DNA from: Winkia neuii subsp. neuii DSM 8576
GTDB taxonomy: Bacteria > Actinomycetota > Actinomycetes > Actinomycetales > Actinomycetaceae
Assembly (NCBI RefSeq): GCF_000420405.1
Contig: NZ_ATUW01000004.1
Span: 124,001-188,000, forward strand
Length of the DNA stretch: 64,000 nt
Reading direction: 5' to 3'
Numbering within the stretch: position 1 is the first letter of the stretch; each line of letters starts with the position of its first letter. The notes under the pieces are model-generated. The model searched no databases. It was given only the letters and a program-made list of their open reading frames with translations, and was not told the origin of the DNA. The translations under genes were made by a program, and so were the position numbers. Shown piece after piece: positions 47,450 to 55,368 of this stretch.

Positions 47450-47710
47450 ATGACTACGAACGAAGACCTAGCCGGGATGCAAACTTATATTACTCGCCGG
47501 CTAAGCCAGGATTACACGCCCGACCAGATTCAGTCTTGGGGGCCACTGACCGCAGACAATGAGGAGTGGAGAAAGAAGTGGATCAAATATGGGATGGAGT
47601 TCCTAAATGCTGCAGAACGCGCTCAAGACTTTCGTGACCTTGATCCGAAAGCTTTTGAAGCTATCGAGGCGGTCACTATGGATTACGCAAAAGCGGCGTT
47701 TTCTTCGTGA
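47450..47710 (+). CDS. Hypothetical protein (86 aa)
   Basis: Acidic small protein with no membrane segment (LSQDYTPDQIQSWGPL, then EEWRKKWIKYGMEFLNAAERAQDF). It follows the sigma-like gene by 25 nt and ends just before a strong hairpin, so the pair is probably one operon. An AAAGGG-type ribosome binding site precedes the ATG. Not recognised. Confidence 0.6.
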   Translation: MTTNEDLAGMQTYITRRLSQDYTPDQIQSWGPLTADNEEWRKKWIKYGMEFLNAAERAQDFRDLDPKAFEAIEAVTMDYAKAAFSS

Positions 47711-47736
47711 GGCCCCCGGGGTCGAAGCAATCTCTT

Positions 47737-47769
47737 AGCCTGTAGGCCAGCCGGCTTACAGGCTTTCTT
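47737..47769 (+). terminator. Terminator of the accessory gene pair
   Basis: A 12-bp stem (47737-47748 with 47753-47764, one G-U pair) with a 4-nt loop, followed by TTCTT. It closes the two-gene unit. Confidence 0.75.
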
Positions 47770-47804
47770 ACACCCAGAATTATAAGGGGCCTTATTGTTT
47801 CTAC

Positions 47805-47826
47805 TGACGTTTTATTGACGTTTTAT
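47805..47826 (+). repeat. 11-bp direct repeat TGACGTTTTAT, two copies
   Basis: Perfect tandem copies at 47805-47815 and 47816-47826 in the non-coding stretch before tRNA-Asn. A related GTGACGTAGGTTATAC follows. The rest of 47770-48120 holds only a weak 68-codon frame (47815-48021) with no ribosome binding site; nothing further was recognised. Confidence 0.7.
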
Positions 47827-48120
47827 TTGTCGGCACCTGTCGGTGATTGTCGTGACGTAGGTTATACTACTTGGCACATACGGACCGCGATTGGAGGCGA
47901 AAACGTTGTAATTCCGGGCCAAAGTACACCCGAACAGCCCCAGAAGGGGACTCAAACACAATTTAATAGTGACGGTAGAGCTTTCGCCGCCCCATACATC
48001 GCCACAACAACGCAAGCGTGATGCTTGAAAACGGCTAAATAGCAACGGAAACTGGGATCCGTCAATATATTTACAGGTCTTTTATCTGCCAGCCAGATGG
48101 CGGCTAACAACCTCTAAGAG

Positions 48121-48192
48121 CTCCCGCGGTTGGACTCGAACCAACAACCGTTCGATTAACAGTCGAATGCTCTGCCATTGAGCTACGCGGGA
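48121..48192 (-). tRNA. tRNA-Asn (anticodon GTT)
   Basis: A 72-nt cloverleaf on the minus strand: 7-bp acceptor TCCCGCG/CGCGGGA, D-arm TAGCTCAATGGCAGAGC, anticodon stem-loop TTCGACTGTTAATCGAA, T-arm GTTCGAGTCC-type. CCA is not encoded. Its 3' end faces the accessory patch, the usual orientation at a tRNA integration site. Confidence 0.96.
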
Positions 48193-48233
48193 TCGCGACG
48201 AGAAAGAATCTAGCAGACTTTCCCTACCTACGT

Positions 48234-48764
48234 CTAATCGGCTCCGAGGGTCGGCTCGTCCGCAGAGGGGCGAAGCGGCATCCCCACTTGGTCGCGCAGC
48301 TCACTTTCCAGAGCTACAACCCGGCTTAAATATTTTTCAGGCACATACCCGTCAGCACTCACGAACGAAAATAATTTCCCATTATCATGCCGCAAAATCG
48401 CCACACTCACGCGTGTCCCATTCGGCAGAGAACGCGCCAGAGAGGCCACCTGAGCCTCCTCCACCCCCTCGCGAATCTCATCCATAAACCTGATCGGATC
48501 TGATTTTTCGGTGAGCAGTCTCACCTTTTCACGGGCGGGATCTTGAAAGGTAATTGTGATGGACGACTCGTCGTCGCGGTATACGGCCTGCTTCACTTCA
48601 TGCCAAGCTGCTGAAAAATAATTAGTGTTATCTACCACAACTAAACCCCTGCGGGTTGCTGCTGCTTGTCCCGTCGCCAACGAAATTACGTGCAACACCT
48701 TCTCTTTTGGGAGAAGCAGGGCGGTCAATTCAGCACTCGGTTTTGTGTGGTCTTTGTTGAACAT
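48234..48764 (-). CDS. PH-like (YokE/bPH-type) domain protein
   Basis: A 176-residue cytosolic protein. The N-terminal part (about 12-85: LLLPKEKVLHVISLATG, RRGLVVVDNTNYFSAAW, SITITFQDPAREKVRLLT) has the beta-strand pattern of bacterial pleckstrin-homology-like domains. The C-terminal half is mixed and has a short acidic tail. Function unknown. It stands alone between tRNA-Asn and tRNA-Met. Confidence 0.65.
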   Translation of the reverse strand: MFNKDHTKPSAELTALLLPKEKVLHVISLATGQAAATRRGLVVVDNTNYFSAAWHEVKQAVYRDDESSITITFQDPAREKVRLLTEKSDPIRFMDEIREGVEEAQVASLARSLPNGTRVSVAILRHDNGKLFSFVSADGYVPEKYLSRVVALESELRDQVGMPLRPSADEPTLGAD

Positions 48765-48824
48765 ACTTCTAAGGTACGTCGGCGATGTGACTTAGGCAGA
48801 ACTTCCGTATAAACTATTGCCGTT

Positions 48825-48898
48825 CCCCCTGTAGCTCAGTCGGTTAGAGCAGCGGACTCATAATCCGTTTGTCGCAGGTTCGAGCCCTGCCGGGGGGA
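48825..48898 (+). tRNA. tRNA-Met/Ile2 (anticodon CAT)
   Basis: A 74-nt tRNA with acceptor CCCCCTG/CGGGGGG, D-arm TAGCTCAGTCGGTTAGAGCA, anticodon stem-loop GGACTCATAATCC, T-arm GCAGGTTCGAGCCCTGC and discriminator A. An elongator tRNA-Met is likeliest; a lysidine-modified tRNA-Ile2 has the same anticodon and cannot be excluded. CCA is not encoded, and TTTTT follows closely as a terminator-like run. The opposite strand is read by the end of the metal-permease gene. Confidence 0.95.
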
Positions 48899-49726
48899 CT
48901 TTTTCATAGCCGCAAACGTCCAGGCTGCTAAAAACATGACAGTCACGGTCAAGACGATTGCCGCCCCCGTGGGAAGATCAAGAGCCCACGAAAAATAGAT
49001 CCCAAAAAACGATCCCAATACTCCGAACACTGCCGCTAGTGCCATCATTGAGGCCAAACGGTCTGTTAGCAGACGAGCCGTAGCCGCGGGCGTTACCAGC
49101 AGAGCCAAAACCAGTATGTTTCCAATTGTGCGTACTGATATGACCACTGCCCCCGTTACAGCTAAGTAGAGCAGCAAATCTAGCCAAAACACCGGCAGCC
49201 CCAACGCTCTGGCCATCTCGCGGTCAAGTGAAGCAGCTACGAGCTCCTTGCTGAGGGCTAGCACCGCCAACACTATTGCACCTCCAATGATGGAAACTAG
49301 CCATATGTCCCGGTCAGACACGCCGGTAATTGAGCCAAACAGAAAGCTGGACAGGGATGCCGTATACCCCTCTGCCCTCGAGATAATGACTAGTCCCAGA
49401 GCAAAGGCGGCCGCAAACAAGATTCCAATGAGTGTTTCCTCACGCAACTTTCGATTCTGTGACAGCACGGCAACCAAAATAGCCACGCTTCCCCCCGCTA
49501 GAGCTCCCCCCAAAAGTAATGAAAAACTGCACACGAAAGCTATGGCGATACCTGGAAATACTGCGTGGGCGACCGCGTCTCCGATAAAAGCCATACCCCG
49601 GAGTACGACGTGGGTGCCCACAACCGCACAGACTAACGAGGAAGCGACTGCAATAATTAGCGCCCGCGGCAAGAAGGCGAGCACAGGATTAGTTAAATCA
49701 GCAAAAAAATCGAGTAGAGAAATCAT
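48836..49726 (-). CDS. Metal ABC transporter permease, anchored-repeat type
   Basis: Zinc/manganese-type ABC-3 permease of 296 residues, with about eight to nine membrane helices in its first ~275 residues (LVCAVVGTHVVLRGMAFIGDAVAHAVFPG is the family's conserved block). It fits the anchored repeat permease family (TIGR03770 type). The last ~20 codons (SPRQGSNLRQTDYES...) are simply the antisense of the tRNA-Met gene, and no earlier stop exists. It is the last gene of the five-gene operon, overlapping the ATPase by 4 nt. Confidence 0.9.
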   Translation of the reverse strand: MISLLDFFADLTNPVLAFLPRALIIAVASSLVCAVVGTHVVLRGMAFIGDAVAHAVFPGIAIAFVCSFSLLLGGALAGGSVAILVAVLSQNRKLREETLIGILFAAAFALGLVIISRAEGYTASLSSFLFGSITGVSDRDIWLVSIIGGAIVLAVLALSKELVAASLDREMARALGLPVFWLDLLLYLAVTGAVVISVRTIGNILVLALLVTPAATARLLTDRLASMMALAAVFGVLGSFFGIYFSWALDLPTGAAIVLTVTVMFLAAWTFAAMKKSPRQGSNLRQTDYESAALTD

Positions 49727-50442
49727 TTAGCACCAACAATTCTGTACAGCGGCGAGTGGGGGCCAACTTGAAAAGCCCTCGCCCACAGGTGCCGATCTAA
49801 TAGCTCCGCCGGTGGCGCAAAGGCAAATACACTCTGGCGCAGCAAAAGAATTTTGTCACACTGGTCCATAGCTCCAGCCAAATCGTGAGTTGAAAGCAGC
49901 ACGGTAGTGCCAGCATCCGCGAGGGAACGAAACAGTTTCAGCAAAGATTCTGCAGCCGGCATATCTAAGCCGGTAAAAGGCTCGTCTAGCAGCAGTATTT
50001 GAGGGCGTCCGACCAGTGCGCGTGCAACTAAAACGCGTTGCCTTTGTCCCCCCGAAAGCTCTCCAACCGTGCGCTTAGCTAGGTGGCCTAACTCCACTTT
50101 TTCTAACGCCTGCCGGCAGGCTCTATAGTGACGTTCTTTAGGAAAACGAAACCAACCAATTTCGCGTGCTAGCCCCGATAGGACAACGCCCGTAACGTCG
50201 ATAGGGAAATCCCATTCAAACTGCCGCCGCTGGGGAACATACCCAATATTCCCCTTCGAAACCTCTATGCGCCCTCGACTGGGAATGAGCCCTTGTATCG
50301 CCCGCAGAAGAGTGGTTTTGCCGGCGCCATTCGGTCCCAGTAAACCTATCAGCTGCCCACCCTGGGCACTAAAGCTCACCCCGTCTAGCGCGGTTCGCCC
50401 TCCGAAGTTGACGTGCAGATTTTCTACGCGTATCCCACTCAT
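49723..50442 (-). CDS. Metal ABC transporter ATP-binding protein, anchored-repeat type
   Basis: ATPase subunit for the metal transporter, 239 residues. Walker A is GPNGAGKT (36-43), Q-loop VPQRRQ, signature LSGGQRQR (129-136), Walker B LLLDEP (151-156, with D153-E154) and an H-loop LLSTHDL. It overlaps the gene before it (50439) and the permease gene by 4 nt each, so the stoichiometry is probably set by coupled translation. It groups with Zn/Mn importers by family context (TIGR03771 type). Confidence 0.93.
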   Translation of the reverse strand: MSGIRVENLHVNFGGRTALDGVSFSAQGGQLIGLLGPNGAGKTTLLRAIQGLIPSRGRIEVSKGNIGYVPQRRQFEWDFPIDVTGVVLSGLAREIGWFRFPKERHYRACRQALEKVELGHLAKRTVGELSGGQRQRVLVARALVGRPQILLLDEPFTGLDMPAAESLLKLFRSLADAGTTVLLSTHDLAGAMDQCDKILLLRQSVFAFAPPAELLDRHLWARAFQVGPHSPLYRIVGAK

Positions 50443-51329
50443 CTTTCTTCTGCCCTCTGGCGTTCTTTTCTACTGGCGCGCACGTACAAGAAAACGCCAA
50501 CTACGACTACAACTACACCGCATCCCAAAACTGCGTAGCCATAGGGGAAACTCTTAGTTCGAGAAGCTACCGGTCTAGCGGGTTCTTTGGAAGTTGACGA
50601 GTCCAACATTTTGCCAGTCCAACGTTGCCCGGCAGCAGCTAGCGGATCAGTTTGAACCGCAAAGCGCAAGAACGTTTCGTAAGTTTTTGGTTTAGGCCCT
50701 TCGACACGCATTCGAATTGCCACTAGGTGTACTCCCGGCTTTGTAAAAACCCAGTTAGCGTGTGCATGGGAGCCAATTTCAGTGAAAATGGGTTGGGCCT
50801 TATTTTTTTGCGAACTCCATAACAAACGCGGTTTAGAAAATCCCCCATCTTGTTCAAAGACACTGAATTGGCCGGGACCCTTGTGGCCACAATATTCTAT
50901 AGTCACTCCCCTGGCAGCTTCTTTCGCCAAGGCCGGATCCCCGCTAGACCAACCTAGCCAGGGAACTCCCGCAATCTGAGCCTGAGGAATCACCCACACT
51001 CGCTGACCAGCGGATGCACCCGTAAAATCGTATTCGGTGCCCGCAGGTAAATTTTGCAGTGCCTTATCCGACAGGGCAAAAGTAACGTCTTGTGGATGCC
51101 TCCATACGGGCACATCCTGCGAATCGTCGCGCACCATAATTTGGGCACTGCCGCCCTGCACCCGCACCCCCATGTCCGCATGCCCCGCAGCAAATACTTT
51201 ATTCTCGCCTAGCGGGGCAACCTGTTCGTCTTCTGAAATTATCTGATCTAGTTCGTCAGCTTGAGCTAGAGGCAGGTTAGCGACACTCAGGGCTAAAGCC
51301 GTAAAAATTAGTAGCAGTTTTCTTTTCAT
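50439..51329 (-). CDS. Membrane-anchored surface-repeat protein (choice-of-anchor M domain)
   Basis: Exported protein of 296 residues: signal peptide (about 1-24), one anchored-repeat domain (about 45-230, starting GHADMGVRV and holding GSHAHANWVFTKPG with H188 and H190), then a C-terminal membrane helix (about 264-284) and a basic tail. It is thus fixed in the membrane, not in the wall. The ATG at 51329 overlaps the preceding stop (ATGA) and follows GGAG, so it is preferred over 51344. It is co-translated with the substrate-binding protein and the ATPase. A zinc-binding role of the HxH motif is inference. Confidence 0.88.
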   Translation of the reverse strand: MKRKLLLIFTALALSVANLPLAQADELDQIISEDEQVAPLGENKVFAAGHADMGVRVQGGSAQIMVRDDSQDVPVWRHPQDVTFALSDKALQNLPAGTEYDFTGASAGQRVWVIPQAQIAGVPWLGWSSGDPALAKEAARGVTIEYCGHKGPGQFSVFEQDGGFSKPRLLWSSQKNKAQPIFTEIGSHAHANWVFTKPGVHLVAIRMRVEGPKPKTYETFLRFAVQTDPLAAAGQRWTGKMLDSSTSKEPARPVASRTKSFPYGYAVLGCGVVVVVVGVFLYVRASRKERQRAEER

Positions 51330-52777
51330 TGTTTCTCCAGACACCTGCGCAAAGAGTTGGCATTAGCGGTCATCATCTTTTCGTAGGTGTTGATTTTTTC
51401 CGTAAAACTATCCCCGTAAATGGGGCAAACCTTAATTCCTAGTCTTTTAGCCGTTTCGGTTAGATCTTTGGATCGCTCCGTTAGATTCGGCTCTAGGAAT
51501 ACGGCCCTCACCTTCAGGTTTTGCAACGTTCTGGTGAGCGCTATTAGGTCTCGGGTGGAGGGTTCCACCCCCGGGTTGGGACTGACAAACCCGGCGACTT
51601 TTATGTTGTAGGCGGCAGCCAGGTACCCGTAGGCATCGTGTGTAGTAACGAGATGCCGAGCAGAGGTGTCTATGGCCGCAATCTGGCTGCGCACATACCT
51701 ATCTAGCTTTTCGAGTCGCCCGACATATTGGGACGTATTTCTTTCGTATTGGACCGAGCCCTCAGGATCTACTTCTTTCAGGTGGTCGCGGATCACTTTG
51801 GCGTAGGCAATACCCGCTTTCACGTCTTGCCACATGTGGGGGTCCACCTCCCCGTGGACGTGTTTACCTATTACCCCTTGGGCTAGCATGTAAGTTTCGT
51901 GTCCCGGCCGGCCAAGGAATCTAAACCTTGGGTCTGGAGGAATTTGGGCGAGGGCGGAGGGAGGCACCACAATTACGGTCTTTGCGGGGTCAAACTGGGC
52001 CTTAGGCTCCCCGTTTTTGCCATCACCGACAATTAAGATGCGCCCCCCGGTAGCCGTAATGTCTTCGTGTCCCCCTTCGAGTGGGTATTTGTTTTTAGTT
52101 TGCCTGTAGCGGGCGGGATCCACGCCTACGGCAAAGGTAAAAGTTTCCTTGGCCCGAGCCGAAGCGAAGGTCAACTCATAAATTCCTGGCTTCGTAAAGG
52201 CCCAGCTCAGATGCGTATGCGCGCCCGCAGGCAGATCTACGCCATCTGAGCGATCGATTCCGTCAGCGGAATTTATGTACACCTGGGGACTTCCAAAGGA
52301 GGTGGTTAGGTAGGTGCTTACCTCGCCTGGCCCCCGTTTATTTACCAGTGAAAGGCGAGTATTTTCGCCCTCGACGCGCATCCCCAACCACACAGTGTCT
52401 AAAGCTGCATCTTCTACCAGAGGAAGCATTTTTACTCCATATTTTGGGGTTTCCTCGGCAACCTTGACCACCTGCGAGCGGGAGTTTTCGATAACTGTAC
52501 GGACAAGAGCTTGTTCTTCGAGCAGCAGATGATTAGTTAGCGCCAGCGAAGAGTTCGCAATGGCCCGCACGTCGCGCAGCGTGGGTTCGTAGGTGTGTGG
52601 GTCTGCCCCCGGCTTTACCAGAGAGGTGACTTGGGCCCGGTCACCGGCAACATTTTGAGCAATGTCAGCCAGTACCGGTGTAGTGGCTACTACCTGCAAC
52701 GTTTCGTTCTGCGCGGCAGGCGTGCAGCCCGTACAGCCTGCGCAGCACAGCAAAACGAGCGCGATCAGTTTGCGCAT
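51326..52777 (-). CDS. Metal-binding lipoprotein with an inserted surface-repeat domain (anchored-repeat substrate-binding protein)
   Basis: Cluster A-I (ZnuA/TroA-type) solute-binding protein, 483 residues. A lipobox-like CCAGCTGC lies at 11-18. Metal ligands are H61 (ADPHTYEP), H313 (GEVDPHMWQD) and H379 (TTHDAYGYL). Between the first and second ligand an anchored-repeat domain (about 111-290, with GAHTHLSWAFTKPG, H186 and H188) is inserted, as in the TIGR03772 family. A His-rich stretch (GKHVHGEVDPH) precedes the second ligand. The ATG at 52777 is chosen because it starts a lipoprotein signal; the longer frame to 52891 adds an improbable leader. It overlaps the wall protein gene by 13 nt. 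Confidence 0.9.
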   Translation of the reverse strand: MRKLIALVLLCCAGCTGCTPAAQNETLQVVATTPVLADIAQNVAGDRAQVTSLVKPGADPHTYEPTLRDVRAIANSSLALTNHLLLEEQALVRTVIENSRSQVVKVAEETPKYGVKMLPLVEDAALDTVWLGMRVEGENTRLSLVNKRGPGEVSTYLTTSFGSPQVYINSADGIDRSDGVDLPAGAHTHLSWAFTKPGIYELTFASARAKETFTFAVGVDPARYRQTKNKYPLEGGHEDITATGGRILIVGDGKNGEPKAQFDPAKTVIVVPPSALAQIPPDPRFRFLGRPGHETYMLAQGVIGKHVHGEVDPHMWQDVKAGIAYAKVIRDHLKEVDPEGSVQYERNTSQYVGRLEKLDRYVRSQIAAIDTSARHLVTTHDAYGYLAAAYNIKVAGFVSPNPGVEPSTRDLIALTRTLQNLKVRAVFLEPNLTERSKDLTETAKRLGIKVCPIYGDSFTEKINTYEKMMTANANSLRRCLEKQ

Positions 52778-54324
52778 TTGCGGCGCGCCACAACGCCCAG
52801 CCCGAAGACGGCAAGACCCGCAGCAAAAACTGCCAGTGGGCCGGTGAGTGCAGACGAACCGGTGGAGGCAAGACCTGAGGGCGGCGTACACTCCTCCCCT
52901 TTTGAGTTGCGCCAGACTTTTCCGCCGGTGCCAATTTTGGCACCTAGGTCAAAGTGCCCGTGCATACTTCCCTCGCCCACCTTGAAGTGCAAGGTTGTGT
53001 GTGCGTTCATTTCTTTGCCGTCCTTGCTTTTCGCGGTCTGGGTGATGCCTACTTTGTAGAGCCCAGGTTTAGTGAAGATCCAATTTGGGTGCACGTGAGT
53101 GTTGTGAGGAATTTCAACCTGGCCCGTGGCAGTATTGTTCGCTCCGGTGAACCACTTTTGTCCCACTACTTCGCCGAAATTGCCGGAAGTAAACACGTAC
53201 ATGTTTCCGGGTCCTGAGAATGAAGACAGTTTCCAGCGAACCGGCCCGGTAGTCTTTTCCAGGAGCGACTCATGCATGGTATTCGCCCCTAGCCAGGGCA
53301 CGTTCTTTGTCTGGGTGCTCCCTATCATCCAGACGGTTCCCTTTGGTACGGGGCCCATCTGGGTGGGGAGATTTCGCCGAGCGGCCTGCCCTAGCGGAAA
53401 TACTATCGAGCTAGGATCCACCCATTTGGCGGGTGCGCTGCGGTCGTCTTTTAGCACAGCTTGAAGGCTTTCTCCAGAGTTTTCGACTAGCTTGCAATCT
53501 TCACCTTGGGCCTCTTCTGCCCCGCCTGCGTCTTTCTGGGCAGTTTCAGTTGCACTTTGGTTGGGTGTTGCAGCGGAGGTCGGCTTAGCATCTGCATTTT
53601 CGGAAGTCCCGGCTGCCCCCGCTTGCGCCAGCGGCGCCGGTGTGGCGGATTTGCCGTTGCGTTCATTTTTGTTGCTGTCTGCGCTACGGTCGAGCCCCGC
53701 ACCTCCTACTTGCCAAGCGTATACGTGCGGGCGGCTTGTGAGCGTTTTCCCTTCCTTTTCGGTTTTTGCCACGACTTTCATGGTGTAGCGCCCCGGTTTT
53801 TCGAACAGCCAACTAGCGTGGGTGTGACCTGGCCTCTCTTGCACGATTTCGCTACCCGAAGTGAGGGCAAAGCCCCCATTGGCCACCGCCTTCAAAGCCC
53901 CTAAGTCGTTTTGGAATGCGAATACTCGCCCGGGCCCAGCTACTTCAAGGAACTGCAGAGTAACCTTTTCGTAGCCCGCCTTTGCTACCCCCTTGGTGTC
54001 CCATCCAGGCCAGAGTAAGTTGGCGCTCGAGTTTTCCGGAAGTAAGTAGCCGGGAACTCCAAGGTCATTTATAGAGGTCGTTTCTGTCTGCCAGGCTGCG
54101 TCTTTGACACCCAAAATAAGTTCTTCGGGCTTGAAGGTACCGCCCTCAAACCTGTCTGTGGGATCCACGTGGGCGTTGAGGGTAAGGGTATTTTCGGTCG
54201 CCGAGACCGTGAATATGTCCGCGTGCCCCTGGTCGATATAGTTGGGCGCTGCGCTAGCGCTCGGCGACAGTGAAAGAGCCAGTATGCCAGAGGCAAGGGC
54301 AGCAAGTATTTGTTTTACGGCCAC
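52765..54324 (-). CDS. LAXTG wall-anchored protein with two surface-repeat domains
   Basis: Exported wall protein of 519 residues (TIGR03773-like). A signal peptide (about 1-25, ASA cleavage) is followed by repeat 1 (about 33-205, GHADIFTV and GHTHASWLFEKPG), an Ala/Thr/Glu-rich linker with KTEKEGKT/ENADAKPTSAATPNQ, repeat 2 (about 270-465, with NTHVHPNWIFTKPG) and a C-terminal sorting signal: LASTG (485-489), a hydrophobic stretch and ARRKCAN. LAXTG is the motif of class E sortases; no sortase gene is in the window. GTG start, weak AAAGG ribosome binding site. It is the first gene of the operon and is controlled by the operator just upstream. Confidence 0.9.
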   Translation of the reverse strand: MAVKQILAALASGILALSLSPSASAAPNYIDQGHADIFTVSATENTLTLNAHVDPTDRFEGGTFKPEELILGVKDAAWQTETTSINDLGVPGYLLPENSSANLLWPGWDTKGVAKAGYEKVTLQFLEVAGPGRVFAFQNDLGALKAVANGGFALTSGSEIVQERPGHTHASWLFEKPGRYTMKVVAKTEKEGKTLTSRPHVYAWQVGGAGLDRSADSNKNERNGKSATPAPLAQAGAAGTSENADAKPTSAATPNQSATETAQKDAGGAEEAQGEDCKLVENSGESLQAVLKDDRSAPAKWVDPSSIVFPLGQAARRNLPTQMGPVPKGTVWMIGSTQTKNVPWLGANTMHESLLEKTTGPVRWKLSSFSGPGNMYVFTSGNFGEVVGQKWFTGANNTATGQVEIPHNTHVHPNWIFTKPGLYKVGITQTAKSKDGKEMNAHTTLHFKVGEGSMHGHFDLGAKIGTGGKVWRNSKGEECTPPSGLASTGSSALTGPLAVFAAGLAVFGLGVVARRKCAN

Positions 54325-54342
54325 GATGTGCCTTTCTAAAAT

Positions 54343-54374
54343 CCCTATTGCAAACGGTTATCGTTTTAATAGGG
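54343..54374 (-). promoter_or_regulatory. Palindromic operator before the surface-repeat/metal-transport operon
   Basis: A 32-bp palindrome: outer arms CCCTATT/AATAGGG (54343-54349 and 54368-54374) and inner arms AAACG/CGTTT (54352-54356 and 54362-54366). Its core, read in the direction of the operon, is AAACGATAACCGTTT. It overlaps the -10 box on one side. A Zur-type zinc repressor is the most natural candidate, but MntR/DtxR-like proteins cannot be excluded. Confidence 0.7.
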
Positions 54375-54399
54375 TAAAGCCGCCGAGTCTCACTGTCAA
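54371..54399 (-). promoter_or_regulatory. Sigma-70-type promoter of the surface-repeat/metal-transport operon
   Basis: Minus strand -35 TTGACA (54394-54399), 17-bp spacer, -10 TACCCT (54371-54376). The -10 overlaps the palindromic operator, so binding there would block RNA polymerase. Confidence 0.7.
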
Positions 54400-54460
54400 C
54401 ATGGCAGCCTTTAAACAAATTGAGCGCCGGCCAAATGCCGACGCCCAACTAATTTGCGAC

Positions 54461-55366
54461 CTAGTAAACGGTCAATCCGCGGCTGCGGAAAATATCCCTA
54501 ACCTTTTCGGCGGCCTCTTTAGAAGGCGGTTCCACGTCCTCGAGCTTGTAATCGATATTCAGATCCGCCCACTTGTCGCGAGCCATCTGGTGGAACGGCA
54601 GCACCTCAAGGCGCTCCACATTTGGCCACTGAGCCACAATGTCAGCTACTCTTTCGACATTATCCTTCTGGTCGGTCCAGCCAGGAACATCCACGAAACG
54701 AATCCACACCCTATTGCCGTTGTCAGCCAAGCGCTGACCGAACTTCAACGTAGGCTCCAAGGGACGACCAGTGACCTTCTTATAGATTTCAGGGTCACCA
54801 CTCTTGACATCCATCATGACCAGATCCATTAGATTCAAATCATCGTCTGAGAAGCTGGCACCCATGAAGCCACTAGTGTCGATGTTCGTGTGTATGCCAT
54901 TCTTCTTGCAGTCGCGAAGCAGCCGCTTGAGGAAAGTCGGCTGCATCATCGGTTCGCCGCCAGAAAAAGTAACTCCTCCTCCGGTGGCATCAAAGACTGG
55001 CTTGTACCGTACGATCTTCTTGATCAAATCTTCTTCGCGCACTGCGGTGCCGTCACGCATCTTCCAAGTATCGGGATTGTGACAATAAACGCACCTCAGC
55101 GGACAACCTGCGAGAAAAACAGTCAAGCGCGTACCAGGGCCATCGACCGCAGTCACTAGCTCCCAGGAGTGTACCGACCCTATTTCTCCGGCTCGTACCG
55201 CCATCAGATGTTCCTGACGGTTCATCTGCGGCGCATCGGTAACGCCTGCGAGCCCGGCCCCCTGCAGACGGGGGACCTCGTACTCTAGCGGTTCGGGGCG
55301 ATACTCACCGGTCGAGCCTTCGCTCTCCCAGCTCGTATCGCCCCGAGCTGTAAGTGGTAGAACCAA
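54461..55366 (-). CDS. pflA: Pyruvate formate-lyase activating enzyme
   Basis: Radical-SAM enzyme that puts the glycyl radical on pyruvate formate-lyase. The cluster motif CPLRCVYC (C88, C92, C95), the SAM-binding GGGVTFSGGEPMMQP and DVKSGDPEIYKKVTG are intact. At 301 residues from a TTG start it carries about 54 residues before the conserved core; such N-terminal extensions occur in related actinobacterial enzymes. A shorter form from ATG 55204, with AGGA before it, would give 247 residues. It is the third gene of the pfl operon, after the glycyl-radical protein. Confidence 0.93.
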   Translation of the reverse strand: MVLPLTARGDTSWESEGSTGEYRPEPLEYEVPRLQGAGLAGVTDAPQMNRQEHLMAVRAGEIGSVHSWELVTAVDGPGTRLTVFLAGCPLRCVYCHNPDTWKMRDGTAVREEDLIKKIVRYKPVFDATGGGVTFSGGEPMMQPTFLKRLLRDCKKNGIHTNIDTSGFMGASFSDDDLNLMDLVMMDVKSGDPEIYKKVTGRPLEPTLKFGQRLADNGNRVWIRFVDVPGWTDQKDNVERVADIVAQWPNVERLEVLPFHQMARDKWADLNIDYKLEDVEPPSKEAAEKVRDIFRSRGLTVY

Positions 55367-55368
55367 AC

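Noticed and set aside
47815-48021. 68-codon ORF before tRNA-Asn
   Set aside because: TTG start inside a tandem repeat, no ribosome binding site, composition unlike a protein gene.
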